DNA of 18,865 nucleotides from Candidatus Latescibacterota bacterium. Lineage in GTDB: Bacteria > Latescibacterota > UBA2968 > UBA8231. Numbering within the stretch: position 1 is the first letter of the stretch; each line of letters begins with the position of its first letter. This document shows positions 7,601-15,682 of this stretch, piece by piece. Location of the stretch: the NCBI GenBank assembly GCA_022825185.1, contig JAJDYK010000181.1:1-18865 (forward strand), in the 5' to 3' direction. A program made the translations under genes and the position numbers. Under the pieces are notes generated by a model, which was not told the DNA's origin, ran no database searches, and saw only the letters and a list, made by a program, of their open reading frames with translations.

Positions 7601-9483
7601 GTGGTTGGCTGGCAATCGCGGTGCTCGTGCTGTCAAGCAGCCTCTTCGGCCAACCAGCGCAGACCTACGTGCTCGGCGCTGGGGGCACCTCCGCTTGGCA
7701 AGTCGGCGGCGATGGCCTCAAACCCGAACACATAATCAACGCCCAACTCGGCCAGATCGAACTGACTAACACACCTGGGGCGACCATCGACTTTTCCTAC
7801 CGGCCGGGCTGGATCGGACCGCTGCATTTTGCCGAGGAGATCAACATTGCCGCGCGAGTCCTATCGTTCGGTTCGATTCAAGCGCCCAACGCTGGCCGCG
7901 GCCACGAGCGCCAGCTCATAGGTACGGTCAACGGCGATCACGCAGTGGCCTTCGAGCGCAAACCAACGGTCTTTGAACCACGAGTGGCAACGAGGGGCAT
8001 TTGGGTGATCCTCGACTTCGGGGTGCCGGTGGGAGTACGGCGGGTGCAGTTCTATCCGCGCAACACCGTGGTGGCGACGCCGGCGACGCCGTTCCACAAT
8101 GATTTTCTGCGTGGCTACGAGCTATGGCTTAACCAGTTTTCATCCGGCCAGCCCGACGTGCTGATTCAGCGCGAGGCGCAAAACGAAGAGCCGGTCGTCA
8201 ATGTGGCTGTTCCACCACAATATGCGCGCTTCGTCAAGATCAAATCGCTGGCCGATGTGCCCTTTGAAATTGACGAGGTCGAAGTCTATGGCACGGGCTT
8301 TCTGCAGCAGGGCCTCTATCTGTCCAATATCATTGACTTAGGCGACCGGGCCACAATAGGCTTTGTCGAGTGGATTGAAGACATCGTTGGCCAGGCGGAT
8401 TTTTCGGACCTAGACGTACGGGTGCGGACAGGTACCGACCCCACGCCGCTGGTCTATCGCGAATGGTTTTTCGACGCCGACAGCGTTCGCGCGCTCCGCG
8501 AGGTCAGCCGCGAAAGATATGTCGATTCGCTATTGCCGGCCGATCGCGGCGGCATCCGCAGCGATACCGAGCACTGGAGCCCGTGGTTTGCGGTGCGGAT
8601 AGACGAGCTGGTGAGGGCACCGACTCCCCGCCGCTATATCCAGTTCCGCTTCGAGTTTGCGGCGGGTCTCTTCGAGGCACGCCAAGTAGATGAACTGCGC
8701 TTTGACTACTTACAGCCGCCGCTGGCAGACTCGCTGCACGCCGAGGTTTTTCCACGGCTGGCCGAGGCGGAAAAGCCGGCGACCTTTCGCTACGCGGTGC
8801 GACTGCGCTCCACCGGAGAAGTGCGTGGTTTTGATCGCTTGGAAATTGACGCCAATGTACCAATCACAGCGGTGCGCGAGGTAACACTCGATGGGCAGCC
8901 GCTCGACTTTGCAGTGGATTTTATCCGCGACGACAGCTTCGGTCTCAGTTTTCCCCTTATCCGCCACGACGGGGCCGTGCTGGAATTCACGTTCGACCTG
9001 CCGATTTTTCGCTTTGGCACCACTTTTTCGGGCCGTGTTTACAACAGCCGTACGGGTTCGGTGCCGCAGCGGTTGGTGCCGGGCGAGGCAACGGATTTCG
9101 GGCCGGGAGATTTTCCCGAGCTATCAAACCTCTCGGTGGCGATCCCCAAGGCGCAGATCGGCAAGTTAGTCGGCGAGATCGCGTTCGAGTCGCGCATTTT
9201 TACGCCCAACGGCGATGGGATAAACGATCATCTCAACGTGTTTTTCAACGTGTTGCAGCTAACGCGACCCGCGCCGGTGCGCTTGGACTTGTTCGATCTA
9301 GCGGGGCGGCTGGTGCATGAGCTGTTTAGCGCGGAGCGGGGGATCGGGCCGGTGGCGGTGCAGTGGGATGGACGGCGAGCGGATGAAAGTACGGTGTTGC
9401 CAGGAACGTATATTTGGGTGTTGCGGGTGCAGTCAGACGCGTTTGCGGAAGTGCACACTGGGACGGTGGGGGTGGCGTATTGA
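7597..9483 (+). CDS. Secreted discoidin-like protein with FlgD-like C-terminal Ig domain (A2)
   Basis: A 628-residue paralogue of A1 and A3. The ATG at 7597 lies in an ATGA overlap with the B1 stop and gives a clear signal peptide (MSGWLAIAVLVLSSSLFGQPAQ). A single discoidin-like module occupies about 85-235: VNGDHAVAFE, WVILDFGVPVGVRRVQFYP, FLRGYELW, and IDEVEVYGTGF. The middle region has the family pattern VRVRTGTDPTPLVYREW (about 274-290), HWSPWFAV, TPRRYIQFRFEF (343-354), and GFDRLEID (411-418). The FlgD-like C-terminal domain spans about 530-628 with FTPNGDGIND at 535-544, LFDLAGRLVHEL and WDGRRADES, ending GTVGVAY. Its stop overlaps the TTG start of B2. Without structure, binding specificity cannot be named; discoidin folds commonly bind carbohydrate or extracellular matrix. 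Confidence 0.85.
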   Translation: MSGWLAIAVLVLSSSLFGQPAQTYVLGAGGTSAWQVGGDGLKPEHIINAQLGQIELTNTPGATIDFSYRPGWIGPLHFAEEINIAARVLSFGSIQAPNAGRGHERQLIGTVNGDHAVAFERKPTVFEPRVATRGIWVILDFGVPVGVRRVQFYPRNTVVATPATPFHNDFLRGYELWLNQFSSGQPDVLIQREAQNEEPVVNVAVPPQYARFVKIKSLADVPFEIDEVEVYGTGFLQQGLYLSNIIDLGDRATIGFVEWIEDIVGQADFSDLDVRVRTGTDPTPLVYREWFFDADSVRALREVSRERYVDSLLPADRGGIRSDTEHWSPWFAVRIDELVRAPTPRRYIQFRFEFAAGLFEARQVDELRFDYLQPPLADSLHAEVFPRLAEAEKPATFRYAVRLRSTGEVRGFDRLEIDANVPITAVREVTLDGQPLDFAVDFIRDDSFGLSFPLIRHDGAVLEFTFDLPIFRFGTTFSGRVYNSRTGSVPQRLVPGEATDFGPGDFPELSNLSVAIPKAQIGKLVGEIAFESRIFTPNGDGINDHLNVFFNVLQLTRPAPVRLDLFDLAGRLVHELFSAERGIGPVAVQWDGRRADESTVLPGTYIWVLRVQSDAFAEVHTGTVGVAY

Positions 9484-12137
9484 TCGGGAAAAGAAGGTAT
9501 CAATCGCTATGGGTACTGCTGTTCCTGCCCCTACTCTCGCTGCCCCTCGCCGCCCAAGACTACGGTGCCCGCCTCGGCACCATCAAGCGCGGTGGCAAGG
9601 TCTCTTTTGAACCGCGCGGGCCTGGCGTGCTCTTCGACGCGCTCGATCCGGCCGTGCGCAAGTGGTATATCCCGCAGGAGCTCTACGCCGAATACCGCTG
9701 GAAGCAGTGGGAGTATTCCAACTACGCGCGAGACCTGTACCAGCGCTACGTCTCCACCTCGCTCGAAGGCAGCTATATCTACGACGTGTACGGCAACTAT
9801 CTGACCCGAGGCTGGCTGATCTTCGACTGGCGGCAGCAAAACCCCCAGCCTTTTGGTTCGGTGCTAGCGCAAGACGGGCGCTTCGCCGGTTGGTTCAACC
9901 AACTCCTGATCGCCTCCGACCACAAAGGGCAGTACCACTACGCCATCACCATCGGCAGCCAGATTCGCACCACCCTGACGCCGATGACTTTTTCCAAACC
10001 GCGTTTCAACGGCATCCAATGGGACCTGCTCTCCGACAAATACGCGCTCACCATGCTGCTGTCGCGGCTCAACAACCTGAGCGACGAAACCGGTTCGCAG
10101 CGAGGCATCTCCGAGAAGACGGACAACACCAGCTTGCTCGGCAGCCGGTTGGAGGTGCAGGTCGGCGACTTCGTCAAGATCGGTGGAACCTATCTGAACG
10201 CGCACCACGCCCAGACTCAGACCGAGGTATTCAATGGCAATATCCTCAAGGGCAACCTCACCGGCGTGCAAAACTTGACCAACGTCAGCTTTGTCGAAGT
10301 AATAATCAAGGACGATTCGCCTGAAGATGGCGAAGCGGGCGGCGCGCTCTTTGCGCAGGACATCGTCATCTGGGATATAGCGGGCAATCGCACGCGCGGC
10401 TCAGAGATTGGCTTCCGGCCACTAGTGGAGGGTGGGTTCCAGCAGCGAGGTTTTCTCGCCGCCGACGGGCGCGAAGAGATCCGCCTGCGCTACGATTTCC
10501 AAGACCGCTCCTACACCGGGCCGCCCCCCAGTGAGATCCAGCGAGTACAAGTCGAGCTAGTGCTGGCCAACGACTATTTGGTCGAGATGGCCTCTGATCG
10601 CCAGACCGACTTCCGGGAACAGGTTGTAACCCTGCCGGTAGCGCGGGCAGCGGGCAACGTCAAGGACTCGTCCAACCAGCGAGTGTTGGCCCTTGATTAC
10701 GGATTACCCACCGCTAATCAGATCGCCGGTTTCACCTTTGAGTTCACAGATTTAGAGGGCTTCAACACCTACTTTGAAATCGCCGCCAACCAGCAGTATC
10801 GGCAATACCCCAACCCCAATCTCGCAAAGCACCACGTCGCCAGCCGTGAGGCTGAGGCCTGGATGCTCAACGTCTCTAAAACCGACTATCCCTACTTCGC
10901 GCTGTTGGAGGCCTTCGACATCGCCCCCAATTACCAGACCGGGTTTCAGGTCGTCGATCGCAATGGCATCGTCGATTACGCCAACCCGTTGCGCTTTTTT
11001 GAATTCGTCGAAGACAACGACGACCAAGACCGCTTCCCCGACTGGGCCCGGCAGGGATCGCCGAGGGACCGCCAAGTCTTCCCCGGCTGGGACGAGAACA
11101 ACGATCTGATTTCCGACTTCAACCAAAACGACACTCCTTCAAGCCCCAACCGAGTGCCCGACTACGAAGAGCCTTTCCTGCGCTTCCACACCGACCGACC
11201 GGAGTTCCTCTACGGCATTGACCAAAACCACAACGGCTGGATCGACCGCTTTGAAAACGACGAAGAGGCCGATCTGCCCTACCAGCGCGACCGCAAGGGC
11301 TACAATCTGTACGTCGGGGCCTTTCTGCACCCCGACCTGCGAATGACCGCGGGCCGCCAGCGGATCGCGCAACACTCCGACCACCGCCACGCCCACGCCG
11401 ATTACCTGATGCTGGCCGGAGACCACTACTTCACCGGCTGGGGACGGGCGCGAGTTTTTCAGGACCTGCGCCGCGTCGAAGACGATATCTTCGATCACCT
11501 CGTGCAGTGGACCCAACTGCCCAACACCCGAGGCGAACTGGTGCCAACCCCAGACGTGCTGCCAGCGCAGAACACCGTGGTCAATACCACTTGGCTAGGT
11601 TTTGACTTCGACCGCTGGCCCGGTTTTAAGTTCGTCAACATGTTCAAGCGTCAGCACTACCACCAACGCGACCCGCTGACCGAGCTGTTGCTGCGCGGTC
11701 AGCGCGAGGACGGCTCGTTCCTCGGCCTGATCAACAAGGCTGAGTACCGGCTACAACTCGGTAAGCTGACCCTGACCCCGGCTGGCAAAAGCGAGTTCCG
11801 CCGCGAAATTCCGGTGCTCCGCAGCCAGCCCGAGCGCAAGGAGTGGAGCCAACTCCTGCTCGCCGTCGGGCGCATATCCGTCTTGCGCAGCAGCTACCTA
11901 GAGGCTGGGATCGAGTACCACAACTTCCGGCAGTTGCGCGATCCAACGCCGCCGGGGGCTGAAGACAGCTTCTGGGAGACGACGACGGTCGCCCAGTTGA
12001 CCAATATCTCCGACTATCAGGGCTACAAGCTGACGACAGTGCTGGGGTTCGACATAACCCGGCGCTACCAAGAGGTCGAGGGGACGCGGACGCGGACTAG
12101 GGGGTTCCTCACCGTGTACGCGGGAGTCGAGCAATGA
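9480..12137 (+). CDS. Large exported protein, EF-hand loop, probable outer-membrane/surface partner (B2)
   Basis: An 885-residue paralogue of B1. I chose the TTG at 9480 (TTGA overlap with the A2 stop) because it is preceded by a G-rich stretch. It gives a clean signal peptide (MIGKRRYQSL, a hydrophobic core, then LAAQ, cut near residue 25). No ATG lies near this point in frame, and a longer frame upstream would run inside A2. Compared with B1, a 41-residue stretch around TPMTFSKPRFNG (167-178) has 21 identities. A 52-residue stretch from PDYEEPFLR to the end of the EF-hand region has 36. Acidic loops are EDNDDQDRFPDW (511-522), DENNDLISDFNQND (538-551) and the EF-hand loop DQNHNGWIDRFE (581-592). 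The C-terminal half is strand-rich and ends TVYAGVEQ, matching TLYAGLSQ of B1. The function is unknown; a calcium-dependent outer-membrane or surface component is inferred. It overlaps the LRR gene by 4 nt. Confidence 0.8.
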   Translation: MIGKRRYQSLWVLLFLPLLSLPLAAQDYGARLGTIKRGGKVSFEPRGPGVLFDALDPAVRKWYIPQELYAEYRWKQWEYSNYARDLYQRYVSTSLEGSYIYDVYGNYLTRGWLIFDWRQQNPQPFGSVLAQDGRFAGWFNQLLIASDHKGQYHYAITIGSQIRTTLTPMTFSKPRFNGIQWDLLSDKYALTMLLSRLNNLSDETGSQRGISEKTDNTSLLGSRLEVQVGDFVKIGGTYLNAHHAQTQTEVFNGNILKGNLTGVQNLTNVSFVEVIIKDDSPEDGEAGGALFAQDIVIWDIAGNRTRGSEIGFRPLVEGGFQQRGFLAADGREEIRLRYDFQDRSYTGPPPSEIQRVQVELVLANDYLVEMASDRQTDFREQVVTLPVARAAGNVKDSSNQRVLALDYGLPTANQIAGFTFEFTDLEGFNTYFEIAANQQYRQYPNPNLAKHHVASREAEAWMLNVSKTDYPYFALLEAFDIAPNYQTGFQVVDRNGIVDYANPLRFFEFVEDNDDQDRFPDWARQGSPRDRQVFPGWDENNDLISDFNQNDTPSSPNRVPDYEEPFLRFHTDRPEFLYGIDQNHNGWIDRFENDEEADLPYQRDRKGYNLYVGAFLHPDLRMTAGRQRIAQHSDHRHAHADYLMLAGDHYFTGWGRARVFQDLRRVEDDIFDHLVQWTQLPNTRGELVPTPDVLPAQNTVVNTTWLGFDFDRWPGFKFVNMFKRQHYHQRDPLTELLLRGQREDGSFLGLINKAEYRLQLGKLTLTPAGKSEFRREIPVLRSQPERKEWSQLLLAVGRISVLRSSYLEAGIEYHNFRQLRDPTPPGAEDSFWETTTVAQLTNISDYQGYKLTTVLGFDITRRYQEVEGTRTRTRGFLTVYAGVEQ

Positions 12138-13666
12138 GATGCGCACTCTGGGCGGCGCTTTTGTGGCTGGGTTGCAGCAGCGAACGCCCGCCCCTCCAAC
12201 CCCCAATCTCAGACGAAGAGCCGGTCTTTGACCACAGCACCTTCGCGGACGCAAGGTTGGAACGAGCGGTGCGGCAGGTGCTACGACAACCGCAAGGAGC
12301 CTTGGACGGCAAGGAGCTAGCTGAGCTGCAAACCCTAGACGCGGGCGGCTATGGGATCGCCCATATAGAGGGCATCGAGCGGCTGAGCGGCTTGGATACC
12401 TTGATGCTGGGCGACAATGCCGTAGTGGATATTGGTCCGATCGCCGGATTGACCCGACTGCAAGTGCTCGACCTGTCCAACAACGAAATCGCCGACCTTG
12501 TGCCGCTGGCCAACCTCCTACTGCTAGAAGCCTTGAATCTCGACGGCAACCAAGTAGAAAACCTCGCGCCGCTATCACAACTGACGCGGTTGAACTTGCT
12601 CAACCTCAACGGCAACCAAGTCCGCGACGTTTCGGTGCTTGCGCGGCTTCGGCGCTTGCGCAGCATTGAGCTGTCGGGCAACCCGCTCGACTTCGACCAA
12701 GTACAAGACCTGCGGAAGCAGGGGATGGAGGTGACCTTTTTCCTACCGAGTATCTCCTTCCAAGATGCTTACCTAGAGCAAGCAGTGCGCATTGCGGCTA
12801 GGAAGTCAACCGAGGAATTGACGTTGGCGGATTTGCGCTCCATCACCCGTCTGCGGCTCAACAGCTCGGTCAAGTCGCTGGCGGGTATTGAGCAGCTAAC
12901 CAACTTAGAAAGCCTGAGCTTTAGCGGCTCTGTCCGCCAAGGCGAATTGGAGAGCCTGTCGCCGCTAGCGAATCTTCGCCGACTGCATACCCTCCAACTG
13001 ACGACGGCCAAGATCGAGGATATTCGCGCCCTAGCCCGCCTGACGAGCCTAGAGAGACTCAACCTCAATAACAATGCCATTGTGGATATTGCGCCGCTGG
13101 TCGGCTTGGTCAATCTCCGCGAATTGTGGCTCGAGATAAACCAGATACAAGACCTCGCGTCACTGGAAAAGCTCCATCGGCTAGAGATACTCCATCTCGC
13201 GGAAAACGCCATCGCGGACCTTGCGCCATTGGCGGCGCTAGAGCGGCTGGCAAAGCTGCGCTTTTCGCACAATCGAGTGACGGATATTTCGCCGCTGGCC
13301 GAACTGTACGCCCTAGAACATCTCGAATTTGCCAACAACTCTGTCGCCGAGATTTTGCCTTTAGGCGGGTTGCATTCCCTCGAAGACTTGGACTTTACCG
13401 CCAACTTGGTCGGCGATCTCAGTCCGCTGGCCGACAAGCCGTACCTAACGGCGCTGTTCTTTGGCCAGAATTTAGTGGAAGAGCTCTCGCCGCTGGCCGG
13501 TCTCCCCGAACTCAGACGCCTGCGCCTGCCGGACAATCAGGTAGTGGATATCGCTGCATTGCTAACGCTGGACAAGCTGCTCTCGGCCGACCTGCGGGGC
13601 AATCCGCTCAGTGCGGCTAGCATCGATCTAATCCCTACCATCGAAGGCAGGAGGATCACCTTCTGA
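12134..13666 (+). CDS. Internalin-like leucine-rich-repeat lipoprotein
   Basis: A 510-residue protein with a lipoprotein-type signal (MRCALWAALLWLGC; acceptor Cys14, although Trp at -3 is atypical). It contains SDS22/internalin-type 22-residue LRRs in two blocks, about four or five repeats at residues 87-186 and about eleven at 258-500. Typical repeats read LDLSNNEIADLVPLANL and LNLNNNAIVDIAPLVGL. Each block is introduced by a similar cap: FADARLERAVRQV (37-49) and FQDAYLEQAVRIA (209-221), each leading to a GIERL/GIEQL motif. The protein therefore appears built by duplication of a cap-plus-LRR module. LRR proteins of this kind mediate protein-protein binding, and a lipid-anchored one fits an envelope or surface docking role in this operon. 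The ATG at 12134 overlaps the B2 stop, with GGGAG upstream. It overlaps A3 by 1 nt. Confidence 0.85.
   Translation: MRCALWAALLWLGCSSERPPLQPPISDEEPVFDHSTFADARLERAVRQVLRQPQGALDGKELAELQTLDAGGYGIAHIEGIERLSGLDTLMLGDNAVVDIGPIAGLTRLQVLDLSNNEIADLVPLANLLLLEALNLDGNQVENLAPLSQLTRLNLLNLNGNQVRDVSVLARLRRLRSIELSGNPLDFDQVQDLRKQGMEVTFFLPSISFQDAYLEQAVRIAARKSTEELTLADLRSITRLRLNSSVKSLAGIEQLTNLESLSFSGSVRQGELESLSPLANLRRLHTLQLTTAKIEDIRALARLTSLERLNLNNNAIVDIAPLVGLVNLRELWLEINQIQDLASLEKLHRLEILHLAENAIADLAPLAALERLAKLRFSHNRVTDISPLAELYALEHLEFANNSVAEILPLGGLHSLEDLDFTANLVGDLSPLADKPYLTALFFGQNLVEELSPLAGLPELRRLRLPDNQVVDIAALLTLDKLLSADLRGNPLSAASIDLIPTIEGRRITF
13649..13654 (+). promoter_or_regulatory. Shine-Dalgarno AGGAGG for A3, inside the LRR gene
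   Basis: A strong AGGAGG lies 11 nt before the A3 ATG at 13666, within the last codons of the LRR gene. It supports that start and suggests A3 can be initiated independently of coupling, unlike A1 and B1, which have no visible site. Confidence 0.5.
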
Positions 13667-15567
13667 TGCGATTGCTCCTCTGCATCTGGCTGATTGCGTT
13701 GAGCACGAGTCCGGCTTGGCCGCAGTTGGAACTGGCAGTGGGCCGGGGTGGGCATTCCTATCTAGCCATCCAAGACTCAGTCGCCTTCGTCAATAGGACC
13801 CCTGATTCGCTGTGGACGTGGCCGGTGACGCCGGGCGAGAATCTAGTGGCCAACGCCCTTGCGCGGGGCGGGCAGATTTTGGTCTCGGTCACAGAGCCTG
13901 CCCTAGGTTCTTTGGCGGAGACGATTGAGTGGCCGGTGTTCCGCCGCGACATCACTGCGGTACAGGCCATTGCCGATGGCGACCCGACGACGGCTTTTGA
14001 CCCCGATGAGTTTGGCTTGAATCGCCAAGCGTCCATTTACATCGACTTGGGCGGGGCCTATACCATCGTGCGGACCAGAGCGTTCCCGCGCCTCGACGCC
14101 GAGCACATCGGCAACTTTCCGCAGGCTTTTGACTTGGGGCTGGGCGACTACCTACAGCCCGTTTACTCACTGAATCGCCTGTTGACTGCTAGCGACAATC
14201 CCACCCAAGATGATTCCGGCGGCACAGTCAACTTCCAACGCTATGTCTTCTTTGGCCCCACCCGGCCCAACATTCGCGCGATCATCGAGTGGCCGGGCAT
14301 CCGCGCGGTCAGCGGCCAGCGCCAAGCGCGCTACGTGCGTTTCCAGCCCTTGGGCAACGCGCCTTGGGAACTGGCCGAGTTGGAGCTGTACACAGACGGC
14401 ACGACGCTGCCGGGGTTTTTTCGCTCAGTGCCGCTTTTGGCCACCACTGGAACGCCGGTGTGGGGGCGGCTGCGCCACGAGGGCGGCGCGCCGCTGGAGG
14501 AATTGCCCATTGTGGTGCAGACGCGCACTGGCCCGGACGAGGAGCCAGTGCATTACTTCATCACCCAAGGACCGGAGGAGGTCCGGGTCAATCGAGCCGT
14601 CTGGGAAAATGCTCCCGAATTCCCAGGCATTGCCCAGGGGCCGGTCGCGTCCAACCCCGCTTGGAGCGGATGGGAAACGGTCACCGGCGGGGTAGTGCGC
14701 TCGCCAAGCCCGAATCGCTTCTTGCAGTTCCAAGTGCGCTTTTTGCAGCCGGGCGTCAAGTTAGAACGACTCGTCTTCGAGTACTCTTCGCCGCCGGTTG
14801 CCGGCGAGATCTACGCCGAAATCAGCCCGCCGCTAGTCGATGTCGGGGTGGAGACGGCCTTTGTGGCGATCGTGCAGACGCACCGCCTCGCGGAGCGGTC
14901 GGACACCGGCTTCCGCTTCGTCGAGGTCCTGACCGCAGCGCAGATCGAGGGCATTGACAGCGTCAAGGTCGATGACGAACACGCACTGCACACCCTGCGC
15001 TTGGACCCCGGACGCGGATTTGCCGTAAACCTCTGGCAGCGGGTGCTAAAGGACGGCAGCCTCGTGCATATCTTCTTTCGCGGCAAGGTCTTTGTCGATG
15101 GGACGCGTTTTGATGTGCGCGTAGGCGAGCAGCGCCACGTTTTGGATCAGGCACCCTACGAGATGTTCCAGTACGCCCGCGAAGCGGATGTAGATCCTGT
15201 TCTACTCGGTGAGGGCCTGACGGTGCGCCTCTCCGCGTCAAACGCGGCCCTCGTCGCCGACGTGGAGCCGACGCCGCGGGTGCTGACGCCCAACGGCGAC
15301 GGGGTCAACGACCTGTTTGCCGTCGCCTATAGCTTGCTCAAGCTGACGCGGCCAGCAGCGGTCTTGTTTCGCATCTATGATTTGAGAGGTGGTTTGGTGC
15401 GCCGGGGCTATGCTGGCGAGGACCAGAGCGGACGCTTTGCCCAAGTTTGGGATGGGCGCGACGATTGGGGTAGGCTGGTCGCACCGGGGATTTACCTCTA
15501 TCACCTCGAGGTCGCAGCCGATGTCGGCACCACGCGCCACAGCGGCACAGTCAGCGTGGCGTACTGA
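13666..15567 (+). CDS. Secreted discoidin-like protein with FlgD-like C-terminal Ig domain (A3)
   Basis: A 633-residue third A paralogue, last gene of the operon. Its signal peptide is MRLLLCIWLIALSTSPAWPQ. A discoidin-like module runs about 95-245: IADGDPTTAFDP, SIYIDLGGAYTIVRTRAFP, ARYVRFQPLG, and LAELELYTDG. The middle region has the family signatures VVQTRTGPDEEPVHYF (283-298), WSGWETV, and SPSPNRFLQFQVRFL (346-360), followed by SSPPVAGEIYAEI. The GFDRL element of A1 and A2 is degenerate here (TGFRFVE). The FlgD-like C-terminal domain spans about 530-633 with TPNGDGVND at 541-549, IYDLRGGLVRR, WDGRDDWGRLVAPGIY, ending GTVSVAY. No B gene follows it, so A3 either works with B1/B2 or independently. 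A convergent intergenic region with hairpins follows the stop. Confidence 0.85.
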   Translation: MRLLLCIWLIALSTSPAWPQLELAVGRGGHSYLAIQDSVAFVNRTPDSLWTWPVTPGENLVANALARGGQILVSVTEPALGSLAETIEWPVFRRDITAVQAIADGDPTTAFDPDEFGLNRQASIYIDLGGAYTIVRTRAFPRLDAEHIGNFPQAFDLGLGDYLQPVYSLNRLLTASDNPTQDDSGGTVNFQRYVFFGPTRPNIRAIIEWPGIRAVSGQRQARYVRFQPLGNAPWELAELELYTDGTTLPGFFRSVPLLATTGTPVWGRLRHEGGAPLEELPIVVQTRTGPDEEPVHYFITQGPEEVRVNRAVWENAPEFPGIAQGPVASNPAWSGWETVTGGVVRSPSPNRFLQFQVRFLQPGVKLERLVFEYSSPPVAGEIYAEISPPLVDVGVETAFVAIVQTHRLAERSDTGFRFVEVLTAAQIEGIDSVKVDDEHALHTLRLDPGRGFAVNLWQRVLKDGSLVHIFFRGKVFVDGTRFDVRVGEQRHVLDQAPYEMFQYAREADVDPVLLGEGLTVRLSASNAALVADVEPTPRVLTPNGDGVNDLFAVAYSLLKLTRPAAVLFRIYDLRGGLVRRGYAGEDQSGRFAQVWDGRDDWGRLVAPGIYLYHLEVAADVGTTRHSGTVSVAY

Positions 15568-15609
15568 GGAGGGTTTTGGGTAGTGATTACTTTTGGATGG
15601 TGCAGAAAG

Positions 15610-15622
15610 GCGCGTGACGCGC
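15610..15622. repeat. Short odd palindrome GCGCGT-G-ACGCGC
   Basis: A perfect 6-bp inverted repeat around one base, 43 bp after the A3 stop. Its one-base centre leaves little room for an RNA loop, and no T-run follows. It may be a protein site or part of a compound 3'-end structure; it may also be chance. Confidence 0.3.
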
Positions 15623-15633
15623 AAAGTGCTAGG

Positions 15634-15657
15634 GCGGTATTGAAGCTGAGATACCGC
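15634..15657. terminator. Candidate bidirectional 3'-end hairpin
   Basis: The 7-bp arms GCGGTAT and ATACCGC flank a 10-nt loop, followed by GTTT on the plus strand. It lies between the convergent A3 and TolB-like genes, where a terminator is expected. The T-tract is poor, so intrinsic termination is uncertain. Confidence 0.35.
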
Positions 15658-15682
15658 GTTTGATGGGGCCAGACAGACGCGA

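Larger units (their letters stand above)
763..15567 (+). other. Candidate operon: PcfJ-like, A1, B1, A2, B2, LRR lipoprotein, A3
   Basis: Seven same-strand genes with a 14-bp first gap, then five consecutive overlaps: TAATG at 4869-4873, ATGA at 7597-7600, TTGA at 9480-9483, ATGA at 12134-12137 and TGATG at 13664-13668. Such overlaps imply translational coupling and fixed stoichiometry. All products from A1 onward carry signal peptides. The A and B families alternate, with A1-B1 and A2-B2 as duplicated pairs. No internal terminator was seen. Confidence 0.75.

Noticed and set aside
9414..9479. Upstream GTG-type start for B2 inside A2
   Set aside because: It would precede the hydrophobic signal core with a Gly/Arg/Cys-rich stretch that is a frame shadow of A2.
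12769..13536. 255-codon minus-strand open frame opposite the LRR gene
   Set aside because: Ser/Arg-rich antisense shadow whose periodicity mirrors the LRR repeats.
12349..13620. LRR DNA periodicity as a possible repeat array or CRISPR
   Set aside because: The 66-bp period reflects 22-residue protein repeats with diverged codons; there are no identical repeats or spacers.
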